Assembly (NCBI RefSeq): GCF_000010725.1
Contig: NC_013854.1
Location: forward strand, 3,067,001-3,131,000
DNA: 64,000 nucleotides
Source: Azospirillum sp. B510
GTDB taxonomy: Bacteria; Pseudomonadota; Alphaproteobacteria; Azospirillales; Azospirillaceae
Reading direction: 5' to 3'
The position numbers and the translations under genes were made by a program. The notes under the pieces were generated by a model that did no database searches, was not told the DNA's origin, and was given only the letters and a program-made list of their open reading frames with translations. This document shows, piece by piece, positions 16,430 through 25,406 of the stretch; position 1 is the stretch's first letter; every line of letters begins with the position of its first letter.

Positions 16430-17260
16430 TTACGCCGGCCCCAGCACCACCTTCACGTCGGCTGGCTGTCCGAAGAAGGGGGCGGAGGTGATCAGCAACC
16501 GGCAGCCGGCCGCGGCATAGGCGGCGGCGTTCGCCTCGGTCACGCCGCCGGCCGGGGCGACCACCGGCGGCGGAGACAGGTCGCGGGTCGCCTTGATCAC
16601 CGCGCGGGCGGCGTCGGGCGGCAGCTTTTCCAGCTGGATCACGTCGGCGCCGGCTTTCGCGAAGGCCACCGCCTCCTCCACCGATCCGACCTCGACCACG
16701 ATCTTCTTTTCCGGCGCCTTGCGGCGCAGCGCGGCGATCCAGCTCTCCGGCGGCTCGGTCAGGAAGGTGCGGTGTTCGGGAAAGACCAGCAGCGTTTCCG
16801 ACAGGCCCAGCCGGTGCATCACCGCCCCGCCCGCCCGCACCGCCTTGACGCTGAGATCCTTGGCACCGGGAAAGTTCTTGCGGGTGCAGGCCACGGTCAC
16901 GCCGGGAGCGGCCTCGACGATGCGCCGGGCGCGGGTGGCGATGCCGGAGGCGTATTCGACCAGGGTCTGCGCCACCTTCCAGGCCCGGTGCAGCGAACCG
17001 GCCGAACCATCCGCCTCCAGGAAGACCGTTCCGGCCTCGACGGCCGTGCCGCTGGCCTCGACGCGCAGGATATGGCCACCCGCCTTTTCCACCAGCCGCG
17101 CCGCCTCCTCCGTCCCCGCCAGCACCATGGCGCCGCGGGCGGCGAAGCTCATGCGGGCCGGACGGGCGGCCATGCCGAGCGCGTCGGTGGTCAGATCGCC
17201 GTAGGGAACATCCTGCGCCAGAAGCGCGTCGAGGGCGGCGTCGGGCAGGATGGTCGTCAT
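16430..17260 (-). CDS. modD: ModD, nicotinate-nucleotide pyrophosphorylase-like protein
   Basis: This 276-aa cytoplasmic protein has the quinolinate phosphoribosyltransferase fold (NadC superfamily). The details fit ModD, the family member found with molybdate transport genes in purple bacteria: DVPYGDLTTDALG at the N-terminus, the FAARGAMVLAGTEEAARL block, ASGIATRARRIVEAA, RKNFPGAKDLSVKAV and HRLGLSETLLVFPEH. The biochemical role of ModD is unsettled. NadC is the alternative, but this sequence follows the ModD pattern and no nadA or nadB is nearby. ATG 17260 follows GAAGGA. It is the last gene of a five-gene minus-strand operon, 17 bases after corA; no modABC genes are in the window. Confidence 0.82.
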   Translation of the reverse strand: MTTILPDAALDALLAQDVPYGDLTTDALGMAARPARMSFAARGAMVLAGTEEAARLVEKAGGHILRVEASGTAVEAGTVFLEADGSAGSLHRAWKVAQTLVEYASGIATRARRIVEAAPGVTVACTRKNFPGAKDLSVKAVRAGGAVMHRLGLSETLLVFPEHRTFLTEPPESWIAALRRKAPEKKIVVEVGSVEEAVAFAKAGADVIQLEKLPPDAARAVIKATRDLSPPPVVAPAGGVTEANAAAYAAAGCRLLITSAPFFGQPADVKVVLGPA

Positions 17261-17277
17261 CGGCGGAATTCCTTCGT

Positions 17278-18273
17278 TCAGAGCCAGCCGCGCCGGCGGA
17301 AGTACCAAAGCGGGACCACCGCCGACAGCACCATCAGCACGATGGCCATCGGGTAGCCGAATTCCCAGTCCAGCTCCGGCATGTGCTTGAAGTTCATGCC
17401 GTAAGCCGACGCGATCAGCGTCGGCGGCATCAGCGCCACCGACACGACCGAGAAGATCTTGATGATGGCGTTCTGCTCGATGTTGATCAGGCCCAGCGTG
17501 GCGTCGAGCAGGAAATTCGCCTCATGGGCCAGGAAGCCGGCATGTTCGGTCAGCGAGCGCAAGTCGCGCGTCATCGTCTTCAGCGCGGTCTTCTGCTCCT
17601 TGCTCAGCCGGCCGCCGCTGACCGAGGTCATGAACACCACCAGCCGGTCAAGCCCGGCGAGGCTGTCGCGCACCTTGTGGGTCAGGTCGCCGGCGCGGCC
17701 GATGCCGCGCAGCACGTCCTGCAACTCGTCCGGCTTCTTGGCCGCCTTGCCGAAGCCGCCGCCATCCAGCGAATCGTCGAAGACGCGGGCCGACAGCTCG
17801 TCGATGCGGCCGCCGACCAGCTCCAGCACGTCGGCCACGCGGTCGATCACCGCGTCCAGCAGCCCGAACAGCGCGCTCTCGCCGGTCGCCAGCAATTCGG
17901 GCTGACGGACGCAGCGGGCGGCGAAGGTGATGACCGGCAAGGGTTCTGTGTAGCGCAGCGTGATCAGATGGCGCGGGGTCAGCACGAAGGTCAGCTCGCC
18001 CTGTTCCGGATGGGGCGAGGTGGCGCGCGAAATGATGGAGGAGGTCATGTAGATCCCCTCCCCCTCGACATAGAGCTGGCTGGAGGCCTCGATCTCCTTC
18101 ATCTCCTCGCGCGTCGGCAGGTCGCAGCCGGTCAGCGCGCCGACATGGGCGCGCTCCGCTTCGGTCGGGCGCAGAAGATCGATCCAGACCGCGCCGCCCG
18201 GCAATTCCTCGCCGAGCTCCAGCGGCTGGCGCACCACCCGACCATCTTCGGCGCGGGCGTGGACGGTGATCAA
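17278..18273 (-). CDS. corA: CorA-family divalent metal (magnesium/cobalt) transporter
   Basis: This 331-aa protein has a long cytoplasmic N-terminal domain with helical stretches, and two C-terminal membrane helices. The signature [10 protein letters not shown] lies between the helices (about residues 291-300), with the GMN motif forming the pore entrance. The final helix ends in the basic FRRRGWL, typical of CorA. It forms a pentameric Mg2+ channel in the inner membrane. The start is TTG 18273, which overlaps the folD stop codon (TTGA) and has GGAAGAGG about 9 bases upstream. It is therefore coupled to folD. Confidence 0.9.
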   Translation of the reverse strand: MITVHARAEDGRVVRQPLELGEELPGGAVWIDLLRPTEAERAHVGALTGCDLPTREEMKEIEASSQLYVEGEGIYMTSSIISRATSPHPEQGELTFVLTPRHLITLRYTEPLPVITFAARCVRQPELLATGESALFGLLDAVIDRVADVLELVGGRIDELSARVFDDSLDGGGFGKAAKKPDELQDVLRGIGRAGDLTHKVRDSLAGLDRLVVFMTSVSGGRLSKEQKTALKTMTRDLRSLTEHAGFLAHEANFLLDATLGLINIEQNAIIKIFSVVSVALMPPTLIASAYGMNFKHMPELDWEFGYPMAIVLMVLSAVVPLWYFRRRGWL

Positions 18274-19175
18274 AGGGCGGCCTCTTCCGGCACCGGCGCG
18301 CCGGCGGCACGGCAGGCGGCGGCCAGCGTGTTCAGCATCAGGCAGGCGATGGTCATCGGGCCGACGCCGCCGGGAACCGGGGTGATGGCACCGGCGACCT
18401 TCACCGCCTCGTCGAAGGCGACGTCGCCGACCAGACGGGTCTTGCCGGGTTCCGCCGCCGCGACGCGGTTGATGCCGACATCGATCACCGTGGCTCCCGG
18501 CTTGATCCAGTCGCCGCGCACCATCTCCGGACGGCCGACGGCGGCAACCAGGATGTCGGCGCGGCGGCACTCCTCCGGAAGGTCGGCGGTGCGGGAATGG
18601 GCCATCGTCACCGTGCAGTCGGCCTGGAGCAGCAGTTGCGCCATCGGCTTGCCGACGATGTTGGAGCGGCCGAGCACCAGGGCGCGCTTGCCCTTGAGGT
18701 CGCGCCCCAGCGTGTCGCGGATCAGCAGCAGGCTGCCCAGCGGGGTGCAGGGCACGATGGCGCCCGGCTGGCCGGTGGCGAGCAGCCCGGCATTGACGAC
18801 ATGGAAACCGTCGGCGTCCTTTTCCGGGACGATGCGGGCCAGAACCTTCTGGGTGTCGATGTGCCTGGGCAGCGGCAGTTGGACCAGGATGCCATGCACC
18901 GCCGGGTCGGCGTTCAGCCGGTCGATCAGGGCGAGCAGATCGGCTTCGGCCATGTCGGCCGGCTCGTGATGGTCGAAGCTGTTCATGCCGAGTTCGACCA
19001 GCGCCCGCTCCTTGGAGCGGACATAGACCTGGCTGGCCGGATCCTCGCCCACCAGCACGACGGCCAGACCGGGGGTGACGCCATGGCTGGCCTTCAGCGC
19101 CGCCACCCCCTCCGCCACCCGCGCACGCAGGCCGGCCGCGAAGGCCTTGCCGTCGATGATCCTCGCGTCCGCCAT
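18270..19175 (-). CDS. folD: bifunctional methylenetetrahydrofolate dehydrogenase / methenyl-THF cyclohydrolase
   Basis: This 301-aa cytosolic enzyme interconverts 5,10-methylene-, methenyl- and 10-formyl-tetrahydrofolate, supplying one-carbon units for purines and formyl-Met. [17 protein letters not shown] carries the catalytic Lys and the conserved Tyr. GILVQLPLP is the second folate signature, and [21 protein letters not shown] residues form the NADP pocket. [14 protein letters not shown] is the C-terminal signature. ATG 19175 has GGAGAG 7 bases upstream and lies 1 base after the stop of the DUF167 gene. It is the third gene of the yggT operon. Confidence 0.97.
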   Translation of the reverse strand: MADARIIDGKAFAAGLRARVAEGVAALKASHGVTPGLAVVLVGEDPASQVYVRSKERALVELGMNSFDHHEPADMAEADLLALIDRLNADPAVHGILVQLPLPRHIDTQKVLARIVPEKDADGFHVVNAGLLATGQPGAIVPCTPLGSLLLIRDTLGRDLKGKRALVLGRSNIVGKPMAQLLLQADCTVTMAHSRTADLPEECRRADILVAAVGRPEMVRGDWIKPGATVIDVGINRVAAAEPGKTRLVGDVAFDEAVKVAGAITPVPGGVGPMTIACLMLNTLAAACRAAGAPVPEEAAL

Positions 19176-19176
19176 G

Positions 19177-19518
19177 CTACTCTCCACCCTCGCTGCCCAC
19201 ATCGTCGATCAGAGGCGACAACCGCGCCAGCAATGCCGCCGGGTCGCCCGCCACATGCAAAATCTTGTTCCGGTCGGTGGCGCCGGCCACCACGGTCAGG
19301 CTGGTCTTGGGCACTTTCCATGCCTTCGACAACAATTTTATGACGGCTTCGTTGGCCTTGCCGTTTTCCGGCACCGCCGTGACCGCCAGCTTCAGGACCC
19401 GTCCGCCGGCCGCGGTGTCAGCCATGCCGGTCACCGCGTTGCGCGACGCCTTGGGCGTCACCCGCAATGCGACGCGCAGGCCGTCGGCCACCGCCTCGAA
19501 GGGGGAGGAAGCCGCCAC
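19177..19518 (-). CDS. DUF167 (YggU) family protein
   Basis: This 113-aa small protein has the YggU core [13 protein letters not shown]...[26 protein letters not shown], followed by the basic tail of the family. Its function is unknown. YggU proteins are commonly encoded beside YggT, as here. The start is taken as GTG 19518, two bases after the yggT stop, with translation by coupling because no clear ribosome site is present. The exact start is uncertain by a few codons. Confidence 0.85.
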   Translation of the reverse strand: MAASSPFEAVADGLRVALRVTPKASRNAVTGMADTAAGGRVLKLAVTAVPENGKANEAVIKLLSKAWKVPKTSLTVVAGATDRNKILHVAGDPAALLARLSPLIDDVGSEGGE

Positions 19519-19520
19519 GG

Positions 19521-19805
19521 TCAGAAGCGCGGCCAGTATTGCGCCATCAGGTTCTGGATGAAGGAGATCGCCAGCAGCACGACGATCGGCGACAGGTCCA
19601 ACCCGCCCATGTTGGGCAGGACGCGGCGGATCGGGCGCAGCACCGGCTCGGTCACCCGGTACAGGAAGTCGCCGATCAGATAGACCGCGCGGTTGCGCGT
19701 GTTCACCACGTTGAAGGCGACCAGCCAGCTGAGGATCGCCGACAGGATCAGGACCCAGAAGAACAGGTCGAGGATGGTGTTGATGAGCAAATACAGCGCG
19801 ATCAT
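19521..19805 (-). CDS. YggT family membrane protein
   Basis: This 94-aa integral membrane protein has two hydrophobic segments, about residues 2-30 and 70-88. Between them is the family signature [23 protein letters not shown]. YggT proteins are linked to membrane or osmotic functions and to cell-division gene clusters, but the molecular role is not established. It starts the operon yggT-DUF167-folD-corA-modD. A promoter lies about 80-110 bases upstream, and an insertion sequence sits directly beyond it. Confidence 0.9.
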   Translation of the reverse strand: MIALYLLINTILDLFFWVLILSAILSWLVAFNVVNTRNRAVYLIGDFLYRVTEPVLRPIRRVLPNMGGLDLSPIVVLLAISFIQNLMAQYWPRF

Positions 19806-19883
19806 GCCGGGCCAGCTCCAGTGCGGTTTTTTGCGACGGCCGAGCGCAGCGCACTGCGCGGCGGGCGCCAGCCTTTTCCGGGC

Positions 19884-19913
19884 ACCCTAAGCACAAGCGG
19901 CAAGGGCTGTCCA
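19884..19913 (-). promoter_or_regulatory. probable promoter of the yggT-folD-corA-modD operon
   Basis: On the minus strand, TGGACA (19913-19908), an 18-base spacer and TAGGGT (19889-19884) precede yggT. The ISAs1 target site begins 8 bases beyond the -35 box, so any upstream activator site would have been displaced. Confidence 0.35.
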
Positions 19914-19931
19914 GTATGGCGGCAGGCCGAT

Positions 19932-21264
19932 CAGGGCTCCGAAGTCGGGTTAACAGCGGTTTACGAATTGGGAAGTTTCTGATTCGGTGGAGGCTCTCGT
20001 CTTGGAAGGTCCTCCCATGAGTTCGATCGAAGCCGGCTTTGGTGAGAAATCGCGGCTGAAGGCGCTGCTGGAACATTTTTCGCGGATCGACGACCCGCGT
20101 GCTCCCTGGCGGGTCGCCTATCCGTTACCGGAGATCCTGCTTCTGGCGGTGTGCGGGACGATCGCGGATTGCGAGGATTACGAGGCGATCGCCGCCTGGG
20201 GTGAAGCGCGGCTCGACTTTCTGCGGCGCTTCCAGCCCTATCACCATGGGGTGCCGAGCGGACGCTGGCTGACCGTGTTCATGAACCGGATCCCGTCCGG
20301 CCTGTTCCAGGACTGCTTCCTGTCCTGGGTGCGCGAGGCGTGGCCCGACCGGCCGGAACTGGTCGCCATCGACGGCAAGACCTCGCGACGCAGCCATGAC
20401 CGCGTCCTCGGACAGGCCCCTTTGCACTTGGTCTCGGCCTTCGCCACCACCAGCCGCCTGGTCCTCGGCCAGGAGGCCGTCGAGGACAAAGCCAGCGAAC
20501 TGGCGGCCATTCCGGTTCTGCTGGAGCGCTTGGCGACCGAGGGCGGGCTCAAGGGCGCGATCGTCACCATCGACGCCATCGCCTGCAACGCCACCATCGC
20601 CCAGGCCGTTCGCGACGCCGGGGCCGACTATCTGCTGGCGGTCAAAGCCAACCAGCCCACCCTGCGCGACGAGATCGAGAGTTTCTTCACCAGCGCACCG
20701 CCGGAGACGCTCGATCACGCCGCCGATATCGACAAGGGCCATGGCCGGATCGAGCAGCGCGCGGTCACGGTCGCGCGCCAGGTCGATTGGTTGAGCGGCG
20801 CGCGGCGTTTTCCCGGCGAAGTCCGCCTGCCCGCCGTCGCCGCCATCGTTCGGGTGGTCAGCAAGACCGAGCTGAAGGATCGTTGCCGCACCGACACGCG
20901 CTATTACATCACCTCCGCCCCGCTCGCCGCCCAGGCGGCGGCCGAGGCCGTGCGCGGCCATTGGCGCATCGAGAACCAACTGCACTGGCTGCTCGACGTC
21001 GTCTTCAACGAGGACCAGTCCCGCTTGCGCAAAGGCCACGGCGCCCTGAACATGGCCGTCGTCCGCCACTTCGCCATCAACCTCGTCCGCAAGGCCGCCG
21101 AACCCGCCCGGCCGCGCTCCGGATTACGGCGCGCCACCAAAAAGCCGGCCGCCACTCCCAGACCCACCAGCATCAAGCTCCGCAGGAAGCTGGCAGGCTG
21201 GGACACCGATTACCTCAACGCTATCCTCGACGTTAATATCCGTTAACACGGATTCGGAGCCCTG
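19932..21264 (+). mobile_element. intact ISAs1-family insertion sequence
   Basis: The element is 1333 bp. Both ends read CAGGGCTCCGAA inward (19932-19943, and the complement of 21264-21253), followed by imperfect matches around GTTAAC. The host sequence GCAGGCCGAT is duplicated on both sides (19922-19931 and 21265-21274), a 10-bp target duplication of the size expected for ISAs1. The identical duplication and intact transposase gene suggest a fairly recent insertion. Confidence 0.92.
20017..21246 (+). CDS. ISAs1-family DDE transposase
   Basis: This 409-aa transposase of the insertion sequence appears full length. The N-terminal domain has DPRAPWRVAYPLPEILLLAVCGTIAD, typical of the family. 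The DDE residues lie in VAIDGKTSRRS, in VTIDAIACN, and in the Glu of the GHWRIENQLHWLLDVVF block with NEDQSR. ATG 20017 is chosen because GGAAGG lies 10 bases upstream; the open frame starts 10 codons earlier. It catalyses cut-and-paste or copy movement of this element only. Confidence 0.93.
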   Translation: MSSIEAGFGEKSRLKALLEHFSRIDDPRAPWRVAYPLPEILLLAVCGTIADCEDYEAIAAWGEARLDFLRRFQPYHHGVPSGRWLTVFMNRIPSGLFQDCFLSWVREAWPDRPELVAIDGKTSRRSHDRVLGQAPLHLVSAFATTSRLVLGQEAVEDKASELAAIPVLLERLATEGGLKGAIVTIDAIACNATIAQAVRDAGADYLLAVKANQPTLRDEIESFFTSAPPETLDHAADIDKGHGRIEQRAVTVARQVDWLSGARRFPGEVRLPAVAAIVRVVSKTELKDRCRTDTRYYITSAPLAAQAAAEAVRGHWRIENQLHWLLDVVFNEDQSRLRKGHGALNMAVVRHFAINLVRKAAEPARPRSGLRRATKKPAATPRPTSIKLRRKLAGWDTDYLNAILDVNIR

Positions 21265-21350
21265 GCAGGCCGATCGGGCAGGTCGCCCGCTGCGGATCCG
21301 GACCGATCCCGGCCGGCATCCCGCCGCTTCATTTTTTCTGAATCAAGCGC

Positions 21351-21379
21351 TTGACAGCACCCCCCGCGATGGACAATAT
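21351..21379 (+). promoter_or_regulatory. promoter of tRNA-Ala
   Basis: TTGACA (21351-21356) is a perfect -35 box. A 17-base spacer and CAATAT (21374-21379) follow, about 40 bases before the tRNA. Confidence 0.5.
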
Positions 21380-21421
21380 CCGCGCCACGCCGGGGCGACG
21401 AAGACGCCACGGTGTGAGTGT

Positions 21422-21497
21422 GGGGCCGTAGCTCAGCTGGGAGAGCGACGCGTTCGCAATGCGTAGGTCGGGAGTTCGATCCTCCTCGGCTCCACCA
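21422..21497 (+). tRNA. tRNA-Ala (anticodon CGC)
   Basis: This is a 76-nt cloverleaf with encoded CCA. The acceptor stem GGGGCCG pairs with CGGCTCC and contains the G3:U70 pair that specifies alanine. The anticodon loop TTCGCAA gives CGC, which decodes GCG. The T-arm is GTTCGATCC. An integrase gene starts 200 bases beyond its 3' end, so it is the likely attachment site of the adjacent island. Confidence 0.95.
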
Positions 21498-21516
21498 ATC
21501 ACCCCCAAGACATTGA

Positions 21517-21893
21517 TGCGACACAGGAATTCGCCCGGAAGCGGCGGAATTCCCCGCGGTGTGACACCGCCCTGTCGCACGCGGCGTCGGCCGAATCGCC
21601 TCCATCCGCTTCAAAATCCGCCGTTTCAGCCCGTCCGGGGTGTCGCACATCCCTGTCGCCCAGGCGGCGTCCCACAGGGCTGTGGATCCGGGGAGCCATG
21701 TGGCAGTTCCGGACGCGGGTTCCGGCCGACCTCCAGGGGGTTCTGGGCCGGACCCACATCAACCGATCCCTGAAGACCAGCAGCTACCCCGACGCCATCC
21801 GGGCGGCCCGTAGGGTGGCCTTCGAGATTGAGCAGGATTTCGAGGCGGCCCGTGGGGGCACCGGGGGCGACCCGGCCCACGCCGCGTGCGACA
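21517..21893. repeat. repeated octamer TGTCGCAC around the integrase start
   Basis: TGTCGCAC occurs at 21573-21580 and 21641-21648. Its complement GTGCGACA occurs at 21886-21893 and again at 25354-25361, and the 7-base core TGCGACA at 21517-21523. Short repeated motifs between an attachment tRNA and an integrase start are where arm-type integrase sites would be expected. The 200 bases 21498-21697 otherwise hold no gene. Confidence 0.35.
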
Positions 21894-22641
21894 GGCCCTG
21901 TCCGTCGCCGCCGGTCCCCTCGGTGACGGCCAACACCGTCCTGCCCGAGCCCACCGGCCCCGCCATCCACATCGACCTGGACCTGCTGGCCAGCCGCATC
22001 GCCGAAAAACTCCAGGCCGCCCAACCAGTCGCCGCGGAGGCGGTTGTGCCTACCGCCGAGCCCGCCAAGGCGAAGACCATCCAGCAGGTCTACGACGCCT
22101 ACATGGCCGATCCTGGCGTCATCCAGTCCGGCAAGACCGTCCTGGCCTACGAGACGGTGTTCGGCCTGCTGATCGAGATCATCGGCCAGGACACCCCGGT
22201 GTCCGACATCGGCCGGGAGACCTGCCGCGAGGTCATGGATACCCTTCGATGGCTGCCGCCGAATTCAACCAAGCGGTATCCGAACCTGACCGCCCGTGAG
22301 ATCGCCCAGAAGACCCGCGACGCCGGCAAGGCGTCCGGCCTCAGCCCGGCGACTGTGAACGGCTACATGACGAAGCTGTCCGCCCTCCTGACCTGGGCGG
22401 TCAACGAGGGGTTCATCGACCGGAATCCCGCGAAGGGGCTTGGCGTCGTGGACACCACCAACCGCAAGGACAAGCGGCAGCCGTTCACCCCGAAGCAGCT
22501 TCAAGCCATCTTCACCGCCCCACTCTACACCGGCTGCCAGGACGACGACTACGGCTACGCCAAGCCGAGAGACGCCCGTCCCCGGCGGGGACGCTTCTGG
22601 GTACCGCTGATCGGCTTGTTTTCGGGCATGCGACTCAATGA
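21698..22641 (+). pseudogene. tyrosine recombinase/integrase, 5' fragment (gene split by IS630-type element)
   Basis: The N-terminal part (about 314 codons) starts at ATG 21698 with GGGGAG upstream. It begins MWQFRTRVPADLQGVLGRTH, the SAM-like N-terminal form of DUF6538-type phage integrases. A core-binding domain with KASGLSPATVNGYMTKLSALL follows. The fragment ends in the first catalytic motif LIGLFSGMRLN, which carries Arg I. The insertion cuts the codon after this motif, and reading continues into the element for 7 codons to a stop. Joining base 22641 to 23821 restores RLNEICQM in frame, giving an ancestral protein of 494 aa. Confidence 0.9.
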
Positions 22642-22742
22642 TACCAGAGCCGGAAACTTCTGACTCGCCGGGTCTGTGGCTTGCGGTTCAGCGCCGGTAG
22701 TGATTCCCTGTGCCAGGTCTCACCATTGAGCGAAGCACAGCC

Positions 22743-23806
22743 ATGTCCGCCCTGCCGATCCGCCCCGACCTGAGCTCGGAAGACCTGCGCCGCCTCGCCC
22801 GCGGCGAGAGCGATGGGCGGGTGTGCCGGCGCCTGCTGGCGATCGCCATGGCGCTGGACGGCGTCAGCCGGGCGGAAGCGGCGCGGCAAGCCGGCATGGA
22901 CCGGCAAGCGCTGCGCGACTGGGTCGTGCGCTACAACGCCGAAGGGGTGGACGGCTTGCGGGATCGGGCGCGCTGCGGCCGGCCGCCGCTGCTCGCCGAC
23001 GCCCTGGAGCCGGAATTGGCTGACCTGATCGCCGCCGGCCCCGAGGTCGAACGGGACGGCGTCGTCGAGTACCGGGTTCGCCACATCCGCGACTTGGCCC
23101 TGCGGCATTTCGGGGCGGACTACAGCCGCACCGGCATGCAGGACCGCTTGCACCGCATGAAGCTGTCCTTCCTGACGCCGCGCCCGATCCATCCCAAGGC
23201 CGACGCACCGGCCCAGGAGGCGTTTAAAAAAACTTCGCCGAACGCCTCGCCGCCATCGGAGAGGACCACCCCGAGGCGAGCGCCGTGGAGGTCTGGTTCC
23301 AGGACGAGGCCCGCATCGGCCAGAAAGGCACCCTGACCCGGCGCTGGGCGCCGCGCGGCAGCCGGCCGCGCGCCGTGCGCGATCATCGTTTCAAGTCGGC
23401 CTATCTCTTCGGCGCGGTCTGTCCTGAGCGCGACACCGGAGCCGCCATCGTCATGACGCGCGCCAACACCGAGGCGATGAACCTCATGCTGGAGGAGATC
23501 AGCCGCACCGTCACCCCCGGCGCCCATGCCGCCGTGGTGATCGACGGGGCGGGATGGCACACCAGCGGCGATCTCGCCGTGCCGGCCAACATCACCCTCG
23601 TGCCGCTCCCGCCCTACAGCCCGGAACTCAACGCCATCGAAAGGCTCTGGCAGGTCATGCGCGACACCCTGCTGTCCCACCGGCTCTTCACCGACCTCAA
23701 CGCCATCCTCGACGTCTGCTGTCGCGTCTGGAACCGCATCCTCGCCGAACCCGGCCGCATCCGCTCCACATGCGGTTACCCGTGGGCCTTACAGGTCAAA
23801 ATTTAA
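22743..23806 (+). CDS. IS630-family transposase (two frames joined by -1 frameshift)
   Basis: The first frame (from ATG 22743) encodes a helix-turn-helix domain (SRAEAARQAGMDRQALRDWV) and a winged part. It would read on into an unrelated tail after the A-run at 23226-23232. A -1 shift there gives FKKNFAERLAAIGEDHPEAS and joins the DDE domain. That domain has VWFQDEARIGQKG, VVIDGAGWHTS and SPELNAIERLWQVMRD. The joined product is 354 aa, the usual IS630 length, and FKKNF is the expected family sequence at the junction. The shift is therefore probably programmed, by ribosomal or transcriptional slippage, rather than a disabling mutation. Confidence 0.85.
23226..23233 (+). other. slippery A7C frameshift site of the IS630 transposase
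   Basis: Seven A residues followed by C (23226-23233) lie at the point where the frame must change by -1. After the slip the next codons are AAC TTC GCC, restoring the conserved transposase sequence. Confidence 0.7.
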
Positions 23807-23820
23807 CGGCTTTGGTATGA

Positions 23821-24361
23821 GATCTGCCAGATGAACACCGAGGATGTGCGGGTGATCAACGGCACCCTGTGCTTCGTGGTCACGGCCGAGGCGATCAAGG
23901 GGACCGACGACAAGCGGATCAAGACCGGCAGCAGCGAGCGGGTCATCCCGGTCCATCCGACGCTGCTCGCGGCGGGATTTGAGGAATACGTCAGCGAACA
24001 GCGGCGGAAGAGGAATGCCAAACTGTTTCCGGAACTACTTCCGGCAAAAACCGGTTATTACTCCGACGTTTTTTCGAAGTGGTTCCGCCGCTTCCTACAG
24101 AAGGCAGGGGCATCGGCGGGCCGGACTTGCTTCCACAGCTTCCGTCACAATTTCCGCGATGCTCTCCGGGAGGCTCGGGTTGACCGCGAGCTTGCCCTGG
24201 CTCTTGGCGGATGGGCCGGCGACAACGGCGACATGGGCTCGGAAAGTGCGGAGTTCTATGGCCGGGGGTTCCGGGCATCGACCCTTTTGGAGGCCATCTC
24301 CAAAGTCCGTTATCCGGAACTGGACCTTGTCCACCTGATGCTCGCCCCGTTCCCGGCGTAG
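23821..24361 (+). pseudogene. tyrosine recombinase/integrase, 3' fragment
   Basis: This is the catalytic C-terminal part of the split integrase. It resumes with the codons for ICQMNTEDV directly after the insertion. It holds a beta-strand region with GSSERVIPVHPTLL, then the HxxR motif (CFHSFRHNFRDALRE), the LALGGWAGD box, and the nucleophile Tyr in ESAEFYGRGF. All catalytic residues except Arg I are on this fragment. An internal ATG at 23831 could start a truncated 176-aa protein, but without Arg I and the core-binding domain it should not recombine DNA. It converges with the mrr gene 9 bases downstream. Confidence 0.9.
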
Positions 24362-24370
24362 GCCCGGCTG

Positions 24371-25297
24371 TTATTCGAAGAAGTCCTCGTCCACTCTCTT
24401 GATGTGCAGGGTCTCCTCGATCCTGCATCCGACCTCGTGCCGGATCATGAGCTTGGCCAGTTGGATTCCATCGATCAACACAATGCGGGTGCCGAGCCGG
24501 TCGGCCGTCTCCCTGGCCGACGTGGTGAAGGCGGAGGTGGTGACGAACAGTCCCTTGGTCGCCTTGAACAGGTTCAGGCTGCCGAAAAAGTCGCGGATCG
24601 CCCCCGCCCCGACGGTGTTGCCGTCGGCGTACCGCTTGGCCTGGACATAGACCCGGTCCAACCCGAGCGGGTCCTGGTCGATGACGCCGTCCACGCCGTC
24701 GTCGCCGGACTTCCCGACCAGAGCCTTGTCGAGTTCCGTCACCGACCCGCCATAGCCCATGGTGATCAGCAAGTGGACCACGGTCTTCTCAAAGAATGCA
24801 GGAGTTCCTGAGCGGACCCTCTGAAGGATTTCCTCTGCCAAGGACGCTTCGATCCGCAGATGGGCCTGCCGCATGACTTCATCGGGAGTCAGAGGACTCT
24901 CGGCAACCGGAAGCACGACCTCAACGCTGTCGGCAGCCTCAGCCGTCTCGGCCTCGCCATCGCGGAAGCCCTTGAAGCTCGGGAATTGCTCCAAGAACCG
25001 GATGGTGATCCGCTCCGGCGGCGAGTTCAGCACGTCCCGGCCTGTCGGGGTGATGCGGAAATGTGCCCGCCGGGTGAGGTCCACCAGCCCCGCTTTGGTC
25101 AGGTAGCTCTTCGCCCAATGGACCCGGTTGGCGAAGGTCGTCTGCCGCCCCGACGGCAGAAGCTGGGCCCGCTCCTCGTCGGTCAGGGCGAACACGTCGG
25201 CAAGCTGGTCCACCACATCGCCGATGCGGACCTCGCCACCCCCGGCGGCGGTCTTCAGCACGGGGAGCATCAGGGTCTGGAAATCGGGAATGGCCAT
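24371..25297 (-). CDS. mrr: Mrr-type restriction endonuclease
   Basis: This 308-aa protein matches E. coli Mrr along its length. An N-terminal winged-helix DNA-binding domain (about 1-100) contains FANRVHWAKSYLTKAGLVDL and FRITPTGRDVL. The C-terminal PD-(D/E)XK nuclease domain (about 155-308) has TMGYGGSVTELDKALVGKSGDDGVDGVI, then VYVQAKRY (the Q-x-K catalytic pair) and GLFVTTSAFTTSARE. The C-terminal VDEDFFE matches the family end. Mrr enzymes are type IV restriction systems that cut DNA with modified bases and can trigger an SOS response. It is the last gene of the island cargo operon. Confidence 0.93.
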   Translation of the reverse strand: MAIPDFQTLMLPVLKTAAGGGEVRIGDVVDQLADVFALTDEERAQLLPSGRQTTFANRVHWAKSYLTKAGLVDLTRRAHFRITPTGRDVLNSPPERITIRFLEQFPSFKGFRDGEAETAEAADSVEVVLPVAESPLTPDEVMRQAHLRIEASLAEEILQRVRSGTPAFFEKTVVHLLITMGYGGSVTELDKALVGKSGDDGVDGVIDQDPLGLDRVYVQAKRYADGNTVGAGAIRDFFGSLNLFKATKGLFVTTSAFTTSARETADRLGTRIVLIDGIQLAKLMIRHEVGCRIEETLHIKRVDEDFFE

Positions 25298-25406
25298 CGC
25301 GAGCCCAACATCTCTTCAAAAGAGTACAAAGCGGCGGAACTCTATCAGACCGGGTGCGACAGGCAACGGCGATGACCGGGAACGGGCCTGGCGCCGGTTG
25401 GCTGGC

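Larger units (their letters stand above)
22642..23817 (+). mobile_element. IS630-family insertion sequence inside the integrase gene
   Basis: The element is 1176 bp. The left end TACCAGAGCCGGAAACTT and the complement of the right end, TACCAAAGCCGTTAAATT, are imperfect inverted repeats. The flanks share TGA (22639-22641 and 23818-23820), or ATGA if the last A is counted as target. Classical IS630 elements duplicate TA; here the restored integrase frame supports a 3- or 4-base duplication. It carries one transposase gene in two frames. Confidence 0.85.

Noticed and set aside
22710..23806. Treating the IS630 transposase as a pseudogene with a frameshift.
   Set aside because: The frame change falls on a seven-A slippery run and yields the conserved junction sequence and normal length, so a programmed shift is more likely.
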